Below are positions 51,508 to 60,398 of a stretch of 64,000 bases of DNA, piece by piece. Every line of letters starts with the position of its first letter. Position 1 is the first letter of the stretch. The position numbers and the translations under genes are program-made. Under the pieces are notes generated by a model. The model saw only the letters and a list, made by a program, of their open reading frames with translations. It was not told where the DNA came from and made no database searches. Source of the stretch: CAZFDT01 sp964518335 (lineage in GTDB: Bacteria; Planctomycetota; Phycisphaerae; Phycisphaerales; Phycisphaeraceae); contig CAZFDT010000012.1 of the NCBI GenBank assembly GCA_964518335.1, forward strand, positions 26,895 through 90,894, given 5' to 3'.

Positions 51508-51993
51508 ATGAGCGAGCCTGCGAAGAACACGGTTTGTCTTTGGTACGACGGCGACGCGGAGGAGGCGGCGCGGTTTTATGCCACGACGTTTCCCGATTCG
51601 GCCGTGGTGGCGGTGCATCGGGCACCGGGGGACTTTCACTCGGGGAAGGAGGGGGACGTGTTGACGGTCGATTTCACGGTGCTGGGGATACCCTGCCTGG
51701 GGCTCAACGGTGGGCCGGGGGTCGAGCACAACCTGGCGTTCTCGTTTCAGGTCGCCACCGTGGATCAGGCCGAGACCGACCGCTACTGGAACGCGATCGT
51801 CGGCAACGGCGGCGAGGAGAGCCAATGCGGGTGGTGCAAGGACAAGTGGGGCGTGTCGTGGCAGATCACGCCCATCGCGCTGACGAAGGCGTACACCGAC
51901 CCCGACCGCGCGGCGGCGAAACGGGCGTTCAATGCCATGATGACGATGAAGAAGATCGATGTCGCGGCGATCGAGGCGGCACATCGGGGTTGA
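51508..51993 (+). CDS. VOC-family protein (PhnB / 3-demethylubiquinone-methyltransferase-like)
   Basis: 161 residues with GGAGGTG upstream of the ATG. The vicinal-oxygen-chelate fold is recognised by CLWYDGDAEEAARFYATTF near the start, then FTVLGIPCLGLNGGP, then ESQCGWCKDKWGVSWQITP, which is the 3-dmu-9_3-mt subgroup. The name is historical; members of this subgroup are rarely methyltransferases. Cytosolic and likely a monomeric or dimeric metal-site fold. Confidence 0.9.
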   Translation: MSEPAKNTVCLWYDGDAEEAARFYATTFPDSAVVAVHRAPGDFHSGKEGDVLTVDFTVLGIPCLGLNGGPGVEHNLAFSFQVATVDQAETDRYWNAIVGNGGEESQCGWCKDKWGVSWQITPIALTKAYTDPDRAAAKRAFNAMMTMKKIDVAAIEAAHRG

Positions 51994-52020
51994 GTGTCGC
52001 AAGGGGCGGCGTGAGGCGGT

Positions 52021-52938
52021 ATGATTCGTGCCCTTATGGCGATCAAACTTGCATTCAGCACGGTGGCGTGTCCCGAGTGGACGTTGGAAGAGGTGGCGCG
52101 CAAGGCCCAGGCGTGGGGCTATGCGGGCGTCGAGCTGCGCACGCTGGGGGCGGGCGGGGCGCAGCTGGCCAGCGATCCGTCGCTGACGACTGCGGCCAAG
52201 GCGGCGGCGGTGCTCAAGGCATTCGGCGTCGAGCCGGTGTGCCTGAGCACGTCGATCAGCCTGCACCACCGGATCAACCAGGAGCAGCGTGCGGCGCAGA
52301 TCGCGGCGGGTCGGGCGATCGATTTCGCGGCGGAGCTGGGGTGTCCTGCGGTGCGGGTGTTCGCCTACGACGTGGACCCGGGGCAGTCGCTGGACGGGGC
52401 GATGCGTTCGATCGCCGAGCAGACGCAGCCGCTGGTGGAGAAGGCGGGCGTGGCGGGGGTGCAGTTGCTGTTCGAGAACGCCGGGAGCTTTTCGCGTGCC
52501 AAGCAGTGGTGGTGGCTGTTCAACCTGATCGGGCATCCGATGCTGGGGATGGTGTGGAATGTGGCCAACGCGGCGGCGGCGGGCGAGAGTGTTGCAGTGA
52601 GCCTGCCGATGCTCAACAGCCGCATCCGCATCGCCAAGGCCAAGGACCTGCGCGTGGGCGAGGGCAGCGGCTTTGCCCAGCTCGGCGACGGGACCGTGGG
52701 CATCGACAAGATGGTCAAGCGTCTGCTGGGCATGGGTTTCGACGGGCACATCAGCGTCGAGTGGGACCGGCTGTGGCTGCCGGCGCTGGAGAGCGCCGAG
52801 ACCTACCTGCCCGAGGCCGCCAAGCGCCTCAACGACTGGATGGCGGCGATCGCCAAGGACATCGAGTCCGCCAAGGCCTCGGCGGCGAAGGCCGCGGCGA
52901 AGCTCAAGCTCACGCCCGGCGCGCCGGTTCGAGCGTAG
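52021..52938 (+). CDS. Sugar phosphate isomerase/epimerase family protein
   Basis: 305 residues; an ATG at 52036 (MAIKLAFSTVACPEW) is an equally likely start. The xylose-isomerase-like TIM barrel is visible: LAFSTVACPEWTLEEVARKA, then GYAGVELR, LLFENAGSF, and GMGFDGHISVEWDRLW with metal-site Glu. The substrate is unknown. The Ala/Lys-rich C-terminal helix (about 280-305) is atypical. Confidence 0.9.
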   Translation: MIRALMAIKLAFSTVACPEWTLEEVARKAQAWGYAGVELRTLGAGGAQLASDPSLTTAAKAAAVLKAFGVEPVCLSTSISLHHRINQEQRAAQIAAGRAIDFAAELGCPAVRVFAYDVDPGQSLDGAMRSIAEQTQPLVEKAGVAGVQLLFENAGSFSRAKQWWWLFNLIGHPMLGMVWNVANAAAAGESVAVSLPMLNSRIRIAKAKDLRVGEGSGFAQLGDGTVGIDKMVKRLLGMGFDGHISVEWDRLWLPALESAETYLPEAAKRLNDWMAAIAKDIESAKASAAKAAAKLKLTPGAPVRA

Positions 52939-52953
52939 CGCCCTGTCGCCATC

Positions 52954-53619
52954 TCATGGAGCAGCGAGCATCGCCGTCAGATCGGCGGGGGTGACGTCGT
53001 CCCAGTGCGCGACCACGCGCGCGGCGACGGTCGCGATCGCGCCGTGCGCCAGCGAGGGGCGGACGATGCACCGCATGCCCGCGTCGCGTGCCGCCAGCGC
53101 GCCCACGAGGGAGTCCTCGAAGACCAGGCAGCGATGCGGCGGCACGTCCAGTTGCCGCGCGGCGGCGAGGAAGACGTCGGGGTGCGGCTTGCCGCGCGCG
53201 ACTGATTCGCTGGTGACGACGAGCCGAAAGTGCCGGCGCATGCCCAGCGCCGCCAGGGCCCGCTCGATCGCGGGCATCGGCGCGCCGCTGGCGACGGCCA
53301 TGGGCAGGTCCAGTGCAGCACAACGCTGCAGGAGCGCGACGGCGCCGTCGATCTCGCGCAGCGGCATGTGCTGAAAATTATGGAGCAGCCGATCGCGCAT
53401 GATGCCCTGGCACTGGTCCAGGGGCGACGGGGGCTGCAGCAGACGATGGGCGACGGCGGCCACGTCGAGGGCGTTCATGCCCTTGCAGTGCGGCTCGAGG
53501 TCGAAGTCGGGCCGGCCCAGCGCCGTCAGCAGGTGCGCCATCGCGTCGCGCCACAGCGGCGCGGTCGCCACGAGCGTGTCGTCCATGTCGAAGAGCATGG
53601 CCGTCGGCGTCACGGTCAT
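52954..53619 (-). CDS. HAD-superfamily phosphatase (phosphoglycolate/beta-phosphoglucomutase-like)
   Basis: 221 residues from the ATG at 53619, which overlaps the upstream stop (ATGA). HAD motif I is LFDMDDTLV (nucleophile Asp), motif II lies in PMAVASGAP, motif III in ARGKPHPDVFL, and motif IV in LVFEDSLVGALAARDAG. The helical cap is between motifs I and II. It resembles subfamily IA, acting on small sugar phosphates. It is coupled to the PHP hydrolase gene. Confidence 0.9.
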   Translation of the reverse strand: MTVTPTAMLFDMDDTLVATAPLWRDAMAHLLTALGRPDFDLEPHCKGMNALDVAAVAHRLLQPPSPLDQCQGIMRDRLLHNFQHMPLREIDGAVALLQRCAALDLPMAVASGAPMPAIERALAALGMRRHFRLVVTSESVARGKPHPDVFLAAARQLDVPPHRCLVFEDSLVGALAARDAGMRCIVRPSLAHGAIATVAARVVAHWDDVTPADLTAMLAAP

Positions 53620-54488
53620 GGCGAGGCCCAGAACGGCTGGGTCCAGGCGAACTGCTCGCCGTCGCCCCAGCACTCGAAGCGCACGTAGCGGGCGCCGGCG
53701 GGATAGTCCACCTCGATCGCGTCGGCGTCGGCGACGGCGAAGCGCTGGGCGGTGTCCTTGAGGGCGACGATGCGGCGGGCGTTGCGGGTGGCGATGCGGA
53801 TGCGGCCGCCGGCGACGCGCAGCTCGCTGATCTCGACGCCGGTGCTGCAGTAGAACCGTCCGCGGCGCAGGGCTTCGACCACGCCCGCGGGCGTCGGGTC
53901 GGTGACGTACGCCACGTTCCACCCCAGCGCCACGTCGGCGTCGGGCAGGTGGCTGTCGTCGTTGGCGAAGCCCCAGACGCGGCGTCCCTCGGCCAGGAGC
54001 ATGTCCCACTTGCCGGTGGCGTAAGGGCTGCCGTGCAGCCGGCCGATCGTGCCGTTATAGATCTCCATGCCCGCGTAACCGGTCCACTGTCGCAGCAGGT
54101 CGATGCTGCAGTGGTCGAACTGCTTTTCCCAGTTGGGGTGGTTGACGACGACGAAGCCGCGCGAGGCGTTGACGTCGTCGATGACCTGCTGGCGGTCGGG
54201 GTGAGGCGGGACGAGTCGGTCGGCATCGACGTGAAGCATGTGCGGGCCGCCTGCCGTCACCTCGTTGCCGGGGATGAGGATCATGCCGCGGCTGTGCCAC
54301 TGCGCGTAATCCTGGGCGGAGGTGAAGACGTCGTGGTCGGAGACCATGAGGAAGCCATAGCCGCGTGCGGCGTAGTCGTCGAGGACCTGCTGAGGCGGTC
54401 GGCGGCCGTCGGACCGGTCGGTGTGGGTGTGCAGGTTGCCGCGCAGCCAGCGTCCGCCGGCGAGATCGTGGTACGGGTGTTCGAGCAT
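53616..54488 (-). CDS. CehA/McbA-family PHP-type metallohydrolase
   Basis: 290 residues from the ATG at 54488. The PHP start GNLHTHTDRSDGRRPPQQVL is followed by MVSDHDVFT and later GFANDDSHLPDADVALGW, all metal-ligand-bearing blocks of the PHP fold. The C-terminal beta domain (about 215-290) is small. Likely a phosphoesterase or other hydrolase of unknown substrate. It is divergent from zwf, with 123 bases between. Confidence 0.88.
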   Translation of the reverse strand: MLEHPYHDLAGGRWLRGNLHTHTDRSDGRRPPQQVLDDYAARGYGFLMVSDHDVFTSAQDYAQWHSRGMILIPGNEVTAGGPHMLHVDADRLVPPHPDRQQVIDDVNASRGFVVVNHPNWEKQFDHCSIDLLRQWTGYAGMEIYNGTIGRLHGSPYATGKWDMLLAEGRRVWGFANDDSHLPDADVALGWNVAYVTDPTPAGVVEALRRGRFYCSTGVEISELRVAGGRIRIATRNARRIVALKDTAQRFAVADADAIEVDYPAGARYVRFECWGDGEQFAWTQPFWASP

Positions 54489-54611
54489 GGGGCGCCATCC
54501 AGTTGCACGGGCGAGGAGGATCGCCGGCGCGGCGATTCTAACGTGGGAGTCGGTCGCGTGAACGGCTGGGCGTCTGGTATGCTCACGGGACCTGCGAACG
54601 GAGCCCACGCC

Positions 54612-56189
54612 ATGCCCGTGCGAGACAAAGCCGACTCGTGCCTGATCGTGATCTTCGGAGCGTCGGGCGATCTGACCAAGCGCAAGCTGATCCCGTCGCT
54701 GTTCTACCTGCACCGGCAGAAGATGATGCCCGAGAAGTTCGCGGTGCTGGGCATCAGCCGCAGCGAGTACAGCGACGACCAGTTTCGCGGGCATCTGGCC
54801 GAGTTCGCCAGCGGTCACGAGAAGAACTTCGACCAGTCGGCGTGGGACGCGTTCATCGGGCACGTGCACTATCACGCCGCCGACTCGACCGTCGCCGAGC
54901 ATTACGACGGCATCAAGACGCGCATCTGCGAGCTGCAGAAGAAGCACCAGACCGGCGAGAACCTGCTGCTGTACCTGTCGATGGCGCCGCACCTGTACGA
55001 CCCGACGATCGTGAACATCGGCGCGGCGGGGATGATCACCGAGGGCAAGGCCTGGTGCAGCATCAACCGCGACAGCCGGCCGTGGCAGCGCATCATCGTC
55101 GAAAAGCCGTTCGGGCACGACATGGAGTCGGCGGCCCACCTCAACCGCGTGCTGGGGCGCGTCTTCGAGGAGGAGGCGATCTACCGCATCGACCACTATC
55201 TGGGCAAGGAGACGATCCAGAACCTGATGGTGCTGCGCTTCGCCAACTCGGTGTTCGAGCCGATCTGGACGCGCGACTACATCGACCACGTGCAGGTGAC
55301 GGCGACGGAGACGGTCGGCGTCGAGGGCCGGGGCGGGTACTACGACTCGGCGTCCGGCGGGGCGATGCGCGACATGGTGCAGAGCCACCTGCTGCAGGTG
55401 CTGGCGGTGGTGGCGATGGAGCCGCCGGTGAGCATGAGCGCCGACGACATTCGCGTGGAGAAGACGAAGGTGCTCAAGGCGGCGCGGGCGCCGCGAGCGG
55501 AGGACGTGCCGCACATCGCCGTGCGTGGCCAGTACGGCGCGGGCCAGATCGACGGCAAGATGATCCCCGCCTACCGCAGCGAGAAGGGCGTGCGCCCCGA
55601 CAGCCAGACCGACACCTACGCCGCGATGCAGCTCATGATCGACACGTGGCGCTGGGGCGGCGTGCCGTTCTATCTGCGCAGCGGCAAGGCGATGGCGCGC
55701 AAGCTCACGGAGATCGTCATCTACTTCAAGCCCACGCCGCACGCCCTGTTCCGCGAGCAGGCCGCCGGCGGCGCGCTCAAGCCCAACCACATCGTCATCA
55801 ACGTGCAGCCCGACGAGGGCGTGCTCCTGCGCTTCGAGGGCAAAGTGCCCGGCCAGGGCATGAAGATCAAGTCGGTCGTGATGGACTTCGACTACGTCAA
55901 GCAGTTCAAGGCCACACCACCCGAGGCCTACGCCACCTTGCTCCTCGACGCGATGCGCGGCGACCAGACGCTCTACAAGCACAAGGACGAGATCGAGCAC
56001 GCCTGGCGCTGCGTGCAGCCGATCCTCGACCACTGGAAGTCGCACCCGCAGGACGACCTGCCCAACTACAACGCGGGGACGTGGGGCCCGTCGGCGTCGG
56101 ACGTGATGATGGCCAAAGCCGGGCGACACTGGCACAACCCGGTCTTCACGCCGCGCCAGATCGCCGACGGCGCGGGCTCGGGCATCTGA
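54612..56189 (+). CDS. zwf: Glucose-6-phosphate 1-dehydrogenase
   Basis: Oxidises glucose-6-phosphate to 6-phosphogluconolactone with NADP or NAD, first step of the oxidative pentose phosphate pathway. 525 residues from the ATG at 54612 (GGAG nine bases upstream). The cofactor loop FGASGDLTKRKLIPSL (15-30), the substrate motif RIDHYLGKE (around 191) and VEKPFG (around 163) are all intact. The C-terminal extension beyond the usual ~490 residues is Ala/Gly-rich. pgl follows two genes later. Confidence 0.96.
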   Translation: MPVRDKADSCLIVIFGASGDLTKRKLIPSLFYLHRQKMMPEKFAVLGISRSEYSDDQFRGHLAEFASGHEKNFDQSAWDAFIGHVHYHAADSTVAEHYDGIKTRICELQKKHQTGENLLLYLSMAPHLYDPTIVNIGAAGMITEGKAWCSINRDSRPWQRIIVEKPFGHDMESAAHLNRVLGRVFEEEAIYRIDHYLGKETIQNLMVLRFANSVFEPIWTRDYIDHVQVTATETVGVEGRGGYYDSASGGAMRDMVQSHLLQVLAVVAMEPPVSMSADDIRVEKTKVLKAARAPRAEDVPHIAVRGQYGAGQIDGKMIPAYRSEKGVRPDSQTDTYAAMQLMIDTWRWGGVPFYLRSGKAMARKLTEIVIYFKPTPHALFREQAAGGALKPNHIVINVQPDEGVLLRFEGKVPGQGMKIKSVVMDFDYVKQFKATPPEAYATLLLDAMRGDQTLYKHKDEIEHAWRCVQPILDHWKSHPQDDLPNYNAGTWGPSASDVMMAKAGRHWHNPVFTPRQIADGAGSGI

Positions 56190-56290
56190 TCGTCCATGGC
56201 CGGTCACGGCTGCAGATCCTGGTGATGGACACCGCCACAGGAGCGCTCTACGGTTCGACGTGGGCCGCGTGCCCGCTGATGTGAGTTCGG

Positions 56291-57094
56291 ATGGTCATGG
56301 AGACCCGGGCCATGGGACCATTGCGACCGCTGCTGGTGCGACTGTTGCAGGCGACCCGGCTCAACCGCCTGGCGCATCGGGTGTATTACCGGCACGTGCA
56401 CGGGTTCGAGTCGGCCACGCCGGCGCTGACGCGGGCGCTGGACCGGTGTTTCGAGCACGCTCACGCCCAGGGTCTGCTGCAGCAGGGCGACTACTGCGAG
56501 TTCGGCGTGTTCAAGGGGGCCACGCTCTGGCACGTGCAGGACCTCGTCCGTCGGCGGTACCGCACATCGATGCGATGCTTCGGGTTCGATTCGTTTCGCG
56601 GGCTGCCGGACGTGAACGGGCTGGACCGCACGGGATACGACGAGTTTTACGCCGGCCAGTACGCCTGTTCGCTGGCCGAGGTCCGCCGCATGATGGACGA
56701 GGCCGGAACGGACTGGAGCCGCACGTTTCTGATCGAGGGGTACTTCACCCAGACGCTCACGCCGGAGACGGCGCGACAGCACCGGATCGTGCGTGTTGCA
56801 GTGGCCCTGGTGGACTGCGACCTGTACGCCTCGACCGTCGAGGCGCCGCGGTTTCTCCAGCCGCGGCTGTGCGACCGGGCGATCGTCATCATGGACGACT
56901 GGGGCTGCTTCCGCGGCGACGCCGATCGCGGCCAGCAGCGTGCGATGCGCGAGTTCCTGACCGACTGGCCGCGGTGGGAGGCGCGCCCGCTGTTCCGCTA
57001 CGGCTCGGGGGGCCAGGTGTTTCAGTTCCGCCGCGTCCGCGCCGCGGCGCCACACGGCGCGGGCGTCCCCTTCGGCCGGATCGAGCCGGCCTGA
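56291..57094 (+). CDS. TylF/MycF-like class I methyltransferase
   Basis: 267 residues; an internal ATG at 56312 with GGAG nine bases upstream is an alternative start (MGPLRPLLVRLLQATR). Signatures of the TylF family are CEFGVFKGATLWHVQDL, FGFDSFRGLP and, at the acidic site, VALVDCDLYAST and IVIMDDWGC. It would methylate a sugar hydroxyl or similar group. Its place between zwf and pgl suggests shared transcription, not a shared pathway. Confidence 0.85.
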   Translation: MVMETRAMGPLRPLLVRLLQATRLNRLAHRVYYRHVHGFESATPALTRALDRCFEHAHAQGLLQQGDYCEFGVFKGATLWHVQDLVRRRYRTSMRCFGFDSFRGLPDVNGLDRTGYDEFYAGQYACSLAEVRRMMDEAGTDWSRTFLIEGYFTQTLTPETARQHRIVRVAVALVDCDLYASTVEAPRFLQPRLCDRAIVIMDDWGCFRGDADRGQQRAMREFLTDWPRWEARPLFRYGSGGQVFQFRRVRAAAPHGAGVPFGRIEPA

Positions 57095-57130
57095 CGCACC
57101 CGCCCCGCCGCGCGGGATTACCATGTGGGC

Positions 57131-57847
57131 ATGAACCTGACCGGCCCGGTCCATATCGCCGAACGCGATGCCCTGCTGGATGACGTGGCGGGCGCGATCA
57201 TGGGCGCGGCCCAGCAGGCCATCGAGTCGCGCGGAGCGTTTCACCTGGCCCTGTCGGGCGGATCGACCCCCGAGCCACTGTACGTGCGCATGGTGATCGA
57301 TCCGCGCTTCCGCCTGTTTCCGTGGGAGGCCACGCACGTCTGGATCGTCGATGAGCGCCGCGTCCCTCACGACGACGATCGCTCCAACTACCGGATGATC
57401 CGCCAGTCGCTGCTGGACCACGTGCCGATGCGGCGGCGACAGGTCCACCCGATGCCCGTCGAGGGCGAGGACCCGGCCGGCGAGTACGAAAGACAACTGC
57501 AGCGGCATCTGCCGAGTGGGCGCCTGGATTTCGTGCTGCTGGGCATGGGCGCCGACGGGCACACCGCCAGCCTGTTCCCACACTCACCGGCACTGGTGCA
57601 GGTCGCACGACCAGTGGTCGTCAACGATGGGCCGCACGTCACGCCGCCGCCGCGAGTGACGATGACCTATCCGCTGCTCAACGCCGCACGCCACGTCGCG
57701 GTGCTGGTGATCGGTGCGTCGAAGGCGGCGACGCTGCGACGGATCGAGGCCGCGGGCGCCGATGCGATGGCGCTGCCGATCACCGGCGTCGATCCGACGG
57801 ATGGCGAGGTGATGTGGTATCTGGACCGCGACGCGGCGGGACGGTGA
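57131..57847 (+). CDS. pgl: 6-phosphogluconolactonase
   Basis: Hydrolyses 6-phosphogluconolactone, second step after Zwf. 238 residues from the ATG at 57131; a GTG at 57125 is in frame. LALSGGSTPEPLY near residue 43, VDERRVPHDDDRSNY and the C-terminal GMGADGHTASLFPHS (around 137) are the DevB/SOL signatures. It lies 36 bases downstream of the TylF-like gene on the same strand. Confidence 0.94.
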   Translation: MNLTGPVHIAERDALLDDVAGAIMGAAQQAIESRGAFHLALSGGSTPEPLYVRMVIDPRFRLFPWEATHVWIVDERRVPHDDDRSNYRMIRQSLLDHVPMRRRQVHPMPVEGEDPAGEYERQLQRHLPSGRLDFVLLGMGADGHTASLFPHSPALVQVARPVVVNDGPHVTPPPRVTMTYPLLNAARHVAVLVIGASKAATLRRIEAAGADAMALPITGVDPTDGEVMWYLDRDAAGR

Positions 57848-57873
57848 CACCCATCGGCCGGCGAGGGACTGGG

Positions 57874-58197
57874 CTACGCGGCGACGAGCTGGATGCGCTG
57901 GGCGAACTCGATGGCCACGTGCTGGGCGCCATCGTGGGCGAGGCTGCGGATCACGCGGGCGTCGGCCATGTCGGCGGCGCTGAGCAGGGCGTGGCGGTTG
58001 TGCTGGGCGATGCCCACGCCGATGCGCTGGCCGCCGGCGAGGGTCGCGCGGGGGGACAGGACCAGCAGGGCGCCGCCGGCGGAGAGGTTGCACACCTGGG
58101 CGGGATAATATCGGCCGGTCACGCCGCAGCGCACCTTGGCGGGACGGGTCACGTCCACGCGCACGTCGCGGCGTCGTTCGGGCAGGCGCGGAGCCAT
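57874..58197 (-). CDS. PilZ-domain protein
   Basis: 107 residues, one PilZ domain. The cyclic-di-GMP motif is RRRDVRVDV near the start (RxxxR) followed by CNLSAGG (N/DxSxxG) at about 37-43. It is a stand-alone sensor likely to control another protein. It is convergent with pgl; the partner is not in the window. Confidence 0.85.
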   Translation of the reverse strand: MAPRLPERRRDVRVDVTRPAKVRCGVTGRYYPAQVCNLSAGGALLVLSPRATLAGGQRIGVGIAQHNRHALLSAADMADARVIRSLAHDGAQHVAIEFAQRIQLVAA

Positions 58198-58401
58198 GGC
58201 TGAGGGATGTATCGGTTATCCGGGCGGCAACGTTCAGGAAAATGCCGCGGGCGGGGATGATCTTGCCCCCAGCAGACGGCGTCGGCTTGACCTTGCGCCG
58301 CGGGCGGCAACAATACCGCATCGTGCAAGGGGAAGGCATGTAACGTTTGCCATAATGCAGGGATAACGGACGACCTCGTACAACCGCTGGCGCTGACGTT
58401 C

Positions 58402-59103
58402 ATGATTCACGATCCCATTGACACCCAGGCGTTTCTGGAGGTGGTGCGCCAGCCGCTGGCCGCCGCCGACGCCGCCGCACTCGCTCACGCCGTCAACGCC
58501 CGCTGGACCTGCCGACAGGTGTGCGCGTTGCTCAAACACGATGACGTGGACATCCGTCGCGTCGCCGCCGTGGCCATCGGGATGATCGGCGACAAGCGCT
58601 CGACCAACTGCCTGGCCCGCGCCCTGCACGACCCCGACCCGCAGGTCAACGAGATGGCCGAGCACAGCCTCTGGTCAATCTGGTTCCGCGGCGGGTCGCC
58701 CCAGGCCACCGAGCCCTTCAGCGAGGGCGTCCAGGCCCTGGCCGACGAACGCTACCCCGAGGCGATCAAACACTTCCAACGCGCCACCCGGATCGACCCC
58801 CACTACGCCGAAGCCTACAACCAGTGCGCCATCGCGCACTTTTTTCTGGGCCAGTGGCGACAGGGCATCGACGACTGCATCCGCGCCATCGACCGCATGC
58901 CCGTCCACTTCGGCGCCATCGCCGGCATGGGCCACTGTTACACCCAGATGGGCCTGATGGAAAAAGCCCTCCACTGTTACAAGCACGCCCTGCGCATCAA
59001 CCCCCGCCTCCACGCCATCTCCATCGCCATCGACCGCCTCACCACCATCCTCGAACGCCAATGCGACTCCTCCGGCGTCTATGACGCGGCCATCATCCAC
59101 TGA
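58402..59103 (+). CDS. HEAT/TPR repeat protein
   Basis: 233 residues. The N-terminal part (about 40-95) has HEAT-like pairs (IRRVAAVAIGMIGDKRSTNC, LARALHDPDPQVNEMAEHSL). The C-terminal part (about 105-215) has TPR units (YPEAIKHFQRATRIDPHYAE, AYNQCAIAHFFLGQWRQGID). Such proteins hold complexes together; no enzyme site is seen. It is convergent with the next gene. Confidence 0.85.
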   Translation: MIHDPIDTQAFLEVVRQPLAAADAAALAHAVNARWTCRQVCALLKHDDVDIRRVAAVAIGMIGDKRSTNCLARALHDPDPQVNEMAEHSLWSIWFRGGSPQATEPFSEGVQALADERYPEAIKHFQRATRIDPHYAEAYNQCAIAHFFLGQWRQGIDDCIRAIDRMPVHFGAIAGMGHCYTQMGLMEKALHCYKHALRINPRLHAISIAIDRLTTILERQCDSSGVYDAAIIH

Positions 59104-59129
59104 CGTGCGCTTCGCGCCGCCCTTGGGCT

Positions 59130-60257
59130 TCAATGCCCGAACAGATTGCCCTGATAGAACATGCCCTGCTGCTCGAAGTAGGTCAGCGCCTCCTCGACGG
59201 TCTTGAAGACCCGCGTCGCCGTTTCGGTGATGAACGGGCTGGGGGCGCGCTTGGGCTTCCACACCACGTACACGTCGCGGCCGTGCTCGAACGCATGGTG
59301 CAGCTCACGCTCGACACCGCTGGACAGGCCCGGCATGCCGTCGGGCAACTCGGGCACGAGGCTCACGATCATGTCGCTCTGCCGCACCATCTTGAAGTCG
59401 CGGCTGTAGATCTGCCCGTCCACGTCGCCGGCGATATCGAGCACCTGCTTCACACTGACCTTGAGCTTCTTCTTGCCGCCCGCAAAACTGCCGGGGGCCA
59501 TCTCGATGAACTCCTGCCCCTCCCGCGCCGCGGCGATCGCCGCGTCCAGCAGCATCTTCTCGTCCACGTCCCCCGGATCGAACGCGATGAAGTGTCTGGC
59601 CAACTCCGCGCGGAACGCATCAATCTCCTTGAGCACCTCGGGCAGGTTCACCACGTGCGTCATCGGGAACGACGGGTACACCGTCTTCATCTGCGGCCGA
59701 CACACCAGGCGGAAGCAGGTCTCGATCGTGTCCTGATGCCGCCCGCGCGACAGCACGTAGAACCGGTTGCCGATGCCCAGGGCCTGGGCGACCAGCTCGG
59801 TCGCCATGATCTCCTCCTCGCGCCAGACCATCAGGTCCTTGAGCGTGGCGTCGGTCTGGAAGTCGCGGAGCAGGCGATGATGCACCACCTCGATGTTATC
59901 GAGCATGCAGATGAGCACGTCGGGCTTGAGCTGCTGGAGCTGGTCGAAGTCGAACGCGCTGAACAGGCCGTGACGCCAGCGGAACGTGGCGTGGGTGTTG
60001 ACGATGATGTTGGGCTGGCCGCCCCCGGAAGTGGAGTGCTGGATGATGTCCTTGAACGCGGCGCGGCGGAGGGCGTTGAGCCGCGACAGTTGCAGGTCGA
60101 GGATGCGGCCGGGCTTCACGTCCGGGGCCTCGGCGTACATCATGTCGCCAACGTTGTACAGCGAGATGCTCTCGCCGCGTTCGCCGGCGAGCTTGACGAC
60201 CTTTTCCAGGTAATCCTTCTTGTCCATGCCGACCTGGCCGGTGATGATCGCGCGCAT
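59130..60257 (-). CDS. P-loop kinase-like / nucleoside deoxyribosyltransferase-like fusion
   Basis: 375 residues from the ATG at 60257 (GGAAAGGG upstream). Residues 1-190 look like an adenylate-kinase or AAA_33-type NTPase, with a P-loop-like start IITGQVGMDKKDYLEKV, in which the usual GK[ST] is replaced by DKK. Residues 285-375 (SRDFKMVRQSDMIVSLVPEL, then GLSSGVERELHHAFEHGRDV, then YVVWKP) resemble the nucleoside 2-deoxyribosyltransferase/SLOG fold, including the SxGVExE element. No combined function is known to me. It may link nucleotide sensing to base exchange. Confidence 0.7.
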   Translation of the reverse strand: MRAIITGQVGMDKKDYLEKVVKLAGERGESISLYNVGDMMYAEAPDVKPGRILDLQLSRLNALRRAAFKDIIQHSTSGGGQPNIIVNTHATFRWRHGLFSAFDFDQLQQLKPDVLICMLDNIEVVHHRLLRDFQTDATLKDLMVWREEEIMATELVAQALGIGNRFYVLSRGRHQDTIETCFRLVCRPQMKTVYPSFPMTHVVNLPEVLKEIDAFRAELARHFIAFDPGDVDEKMLLDAAIAAAREGQEFIEMAPGSFAGGKKKLKVSVKQVLDIAGDVDGQIYSRDFKMVRQSDMIVSLVPELPDGMPGLSSGVERELHHAFEHGRDVYVVWKPKRAPSPFITETATRVFKTVEEALTYFEQQGMFYQGNLFGH

Positions 60258-60398
60258 GCGTGCCCTTTCCCGCTGGGTGTCGAAGCAGGCAATTGTAGCG
60301 AAGGCCGGTGACTTGGCGTGCCCCCGCCCCACCTCGGTTGTGCTTTGCCGCGTTCGGGCGCATCATATGGCTGGATGTACCTCTGGGAGTGACTGACC

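Noticed and set aside
52591..52603. GTTGCAGTGAGCC, identical to a stretch of the human Alu element, suggesting contamination
   Set aside because: It lies inside a well-formed bacterial isomerase gene, in frame, and is one of 18 copies of a local word. The match is coincidental.
53616..56207. An 863-codon minus-strand frame antisense to zwf
   Set aside because: Only its last 291 codons (the PHP protein) have family similarity. The rest is the shadow of a GC-rich gene on the other strand.
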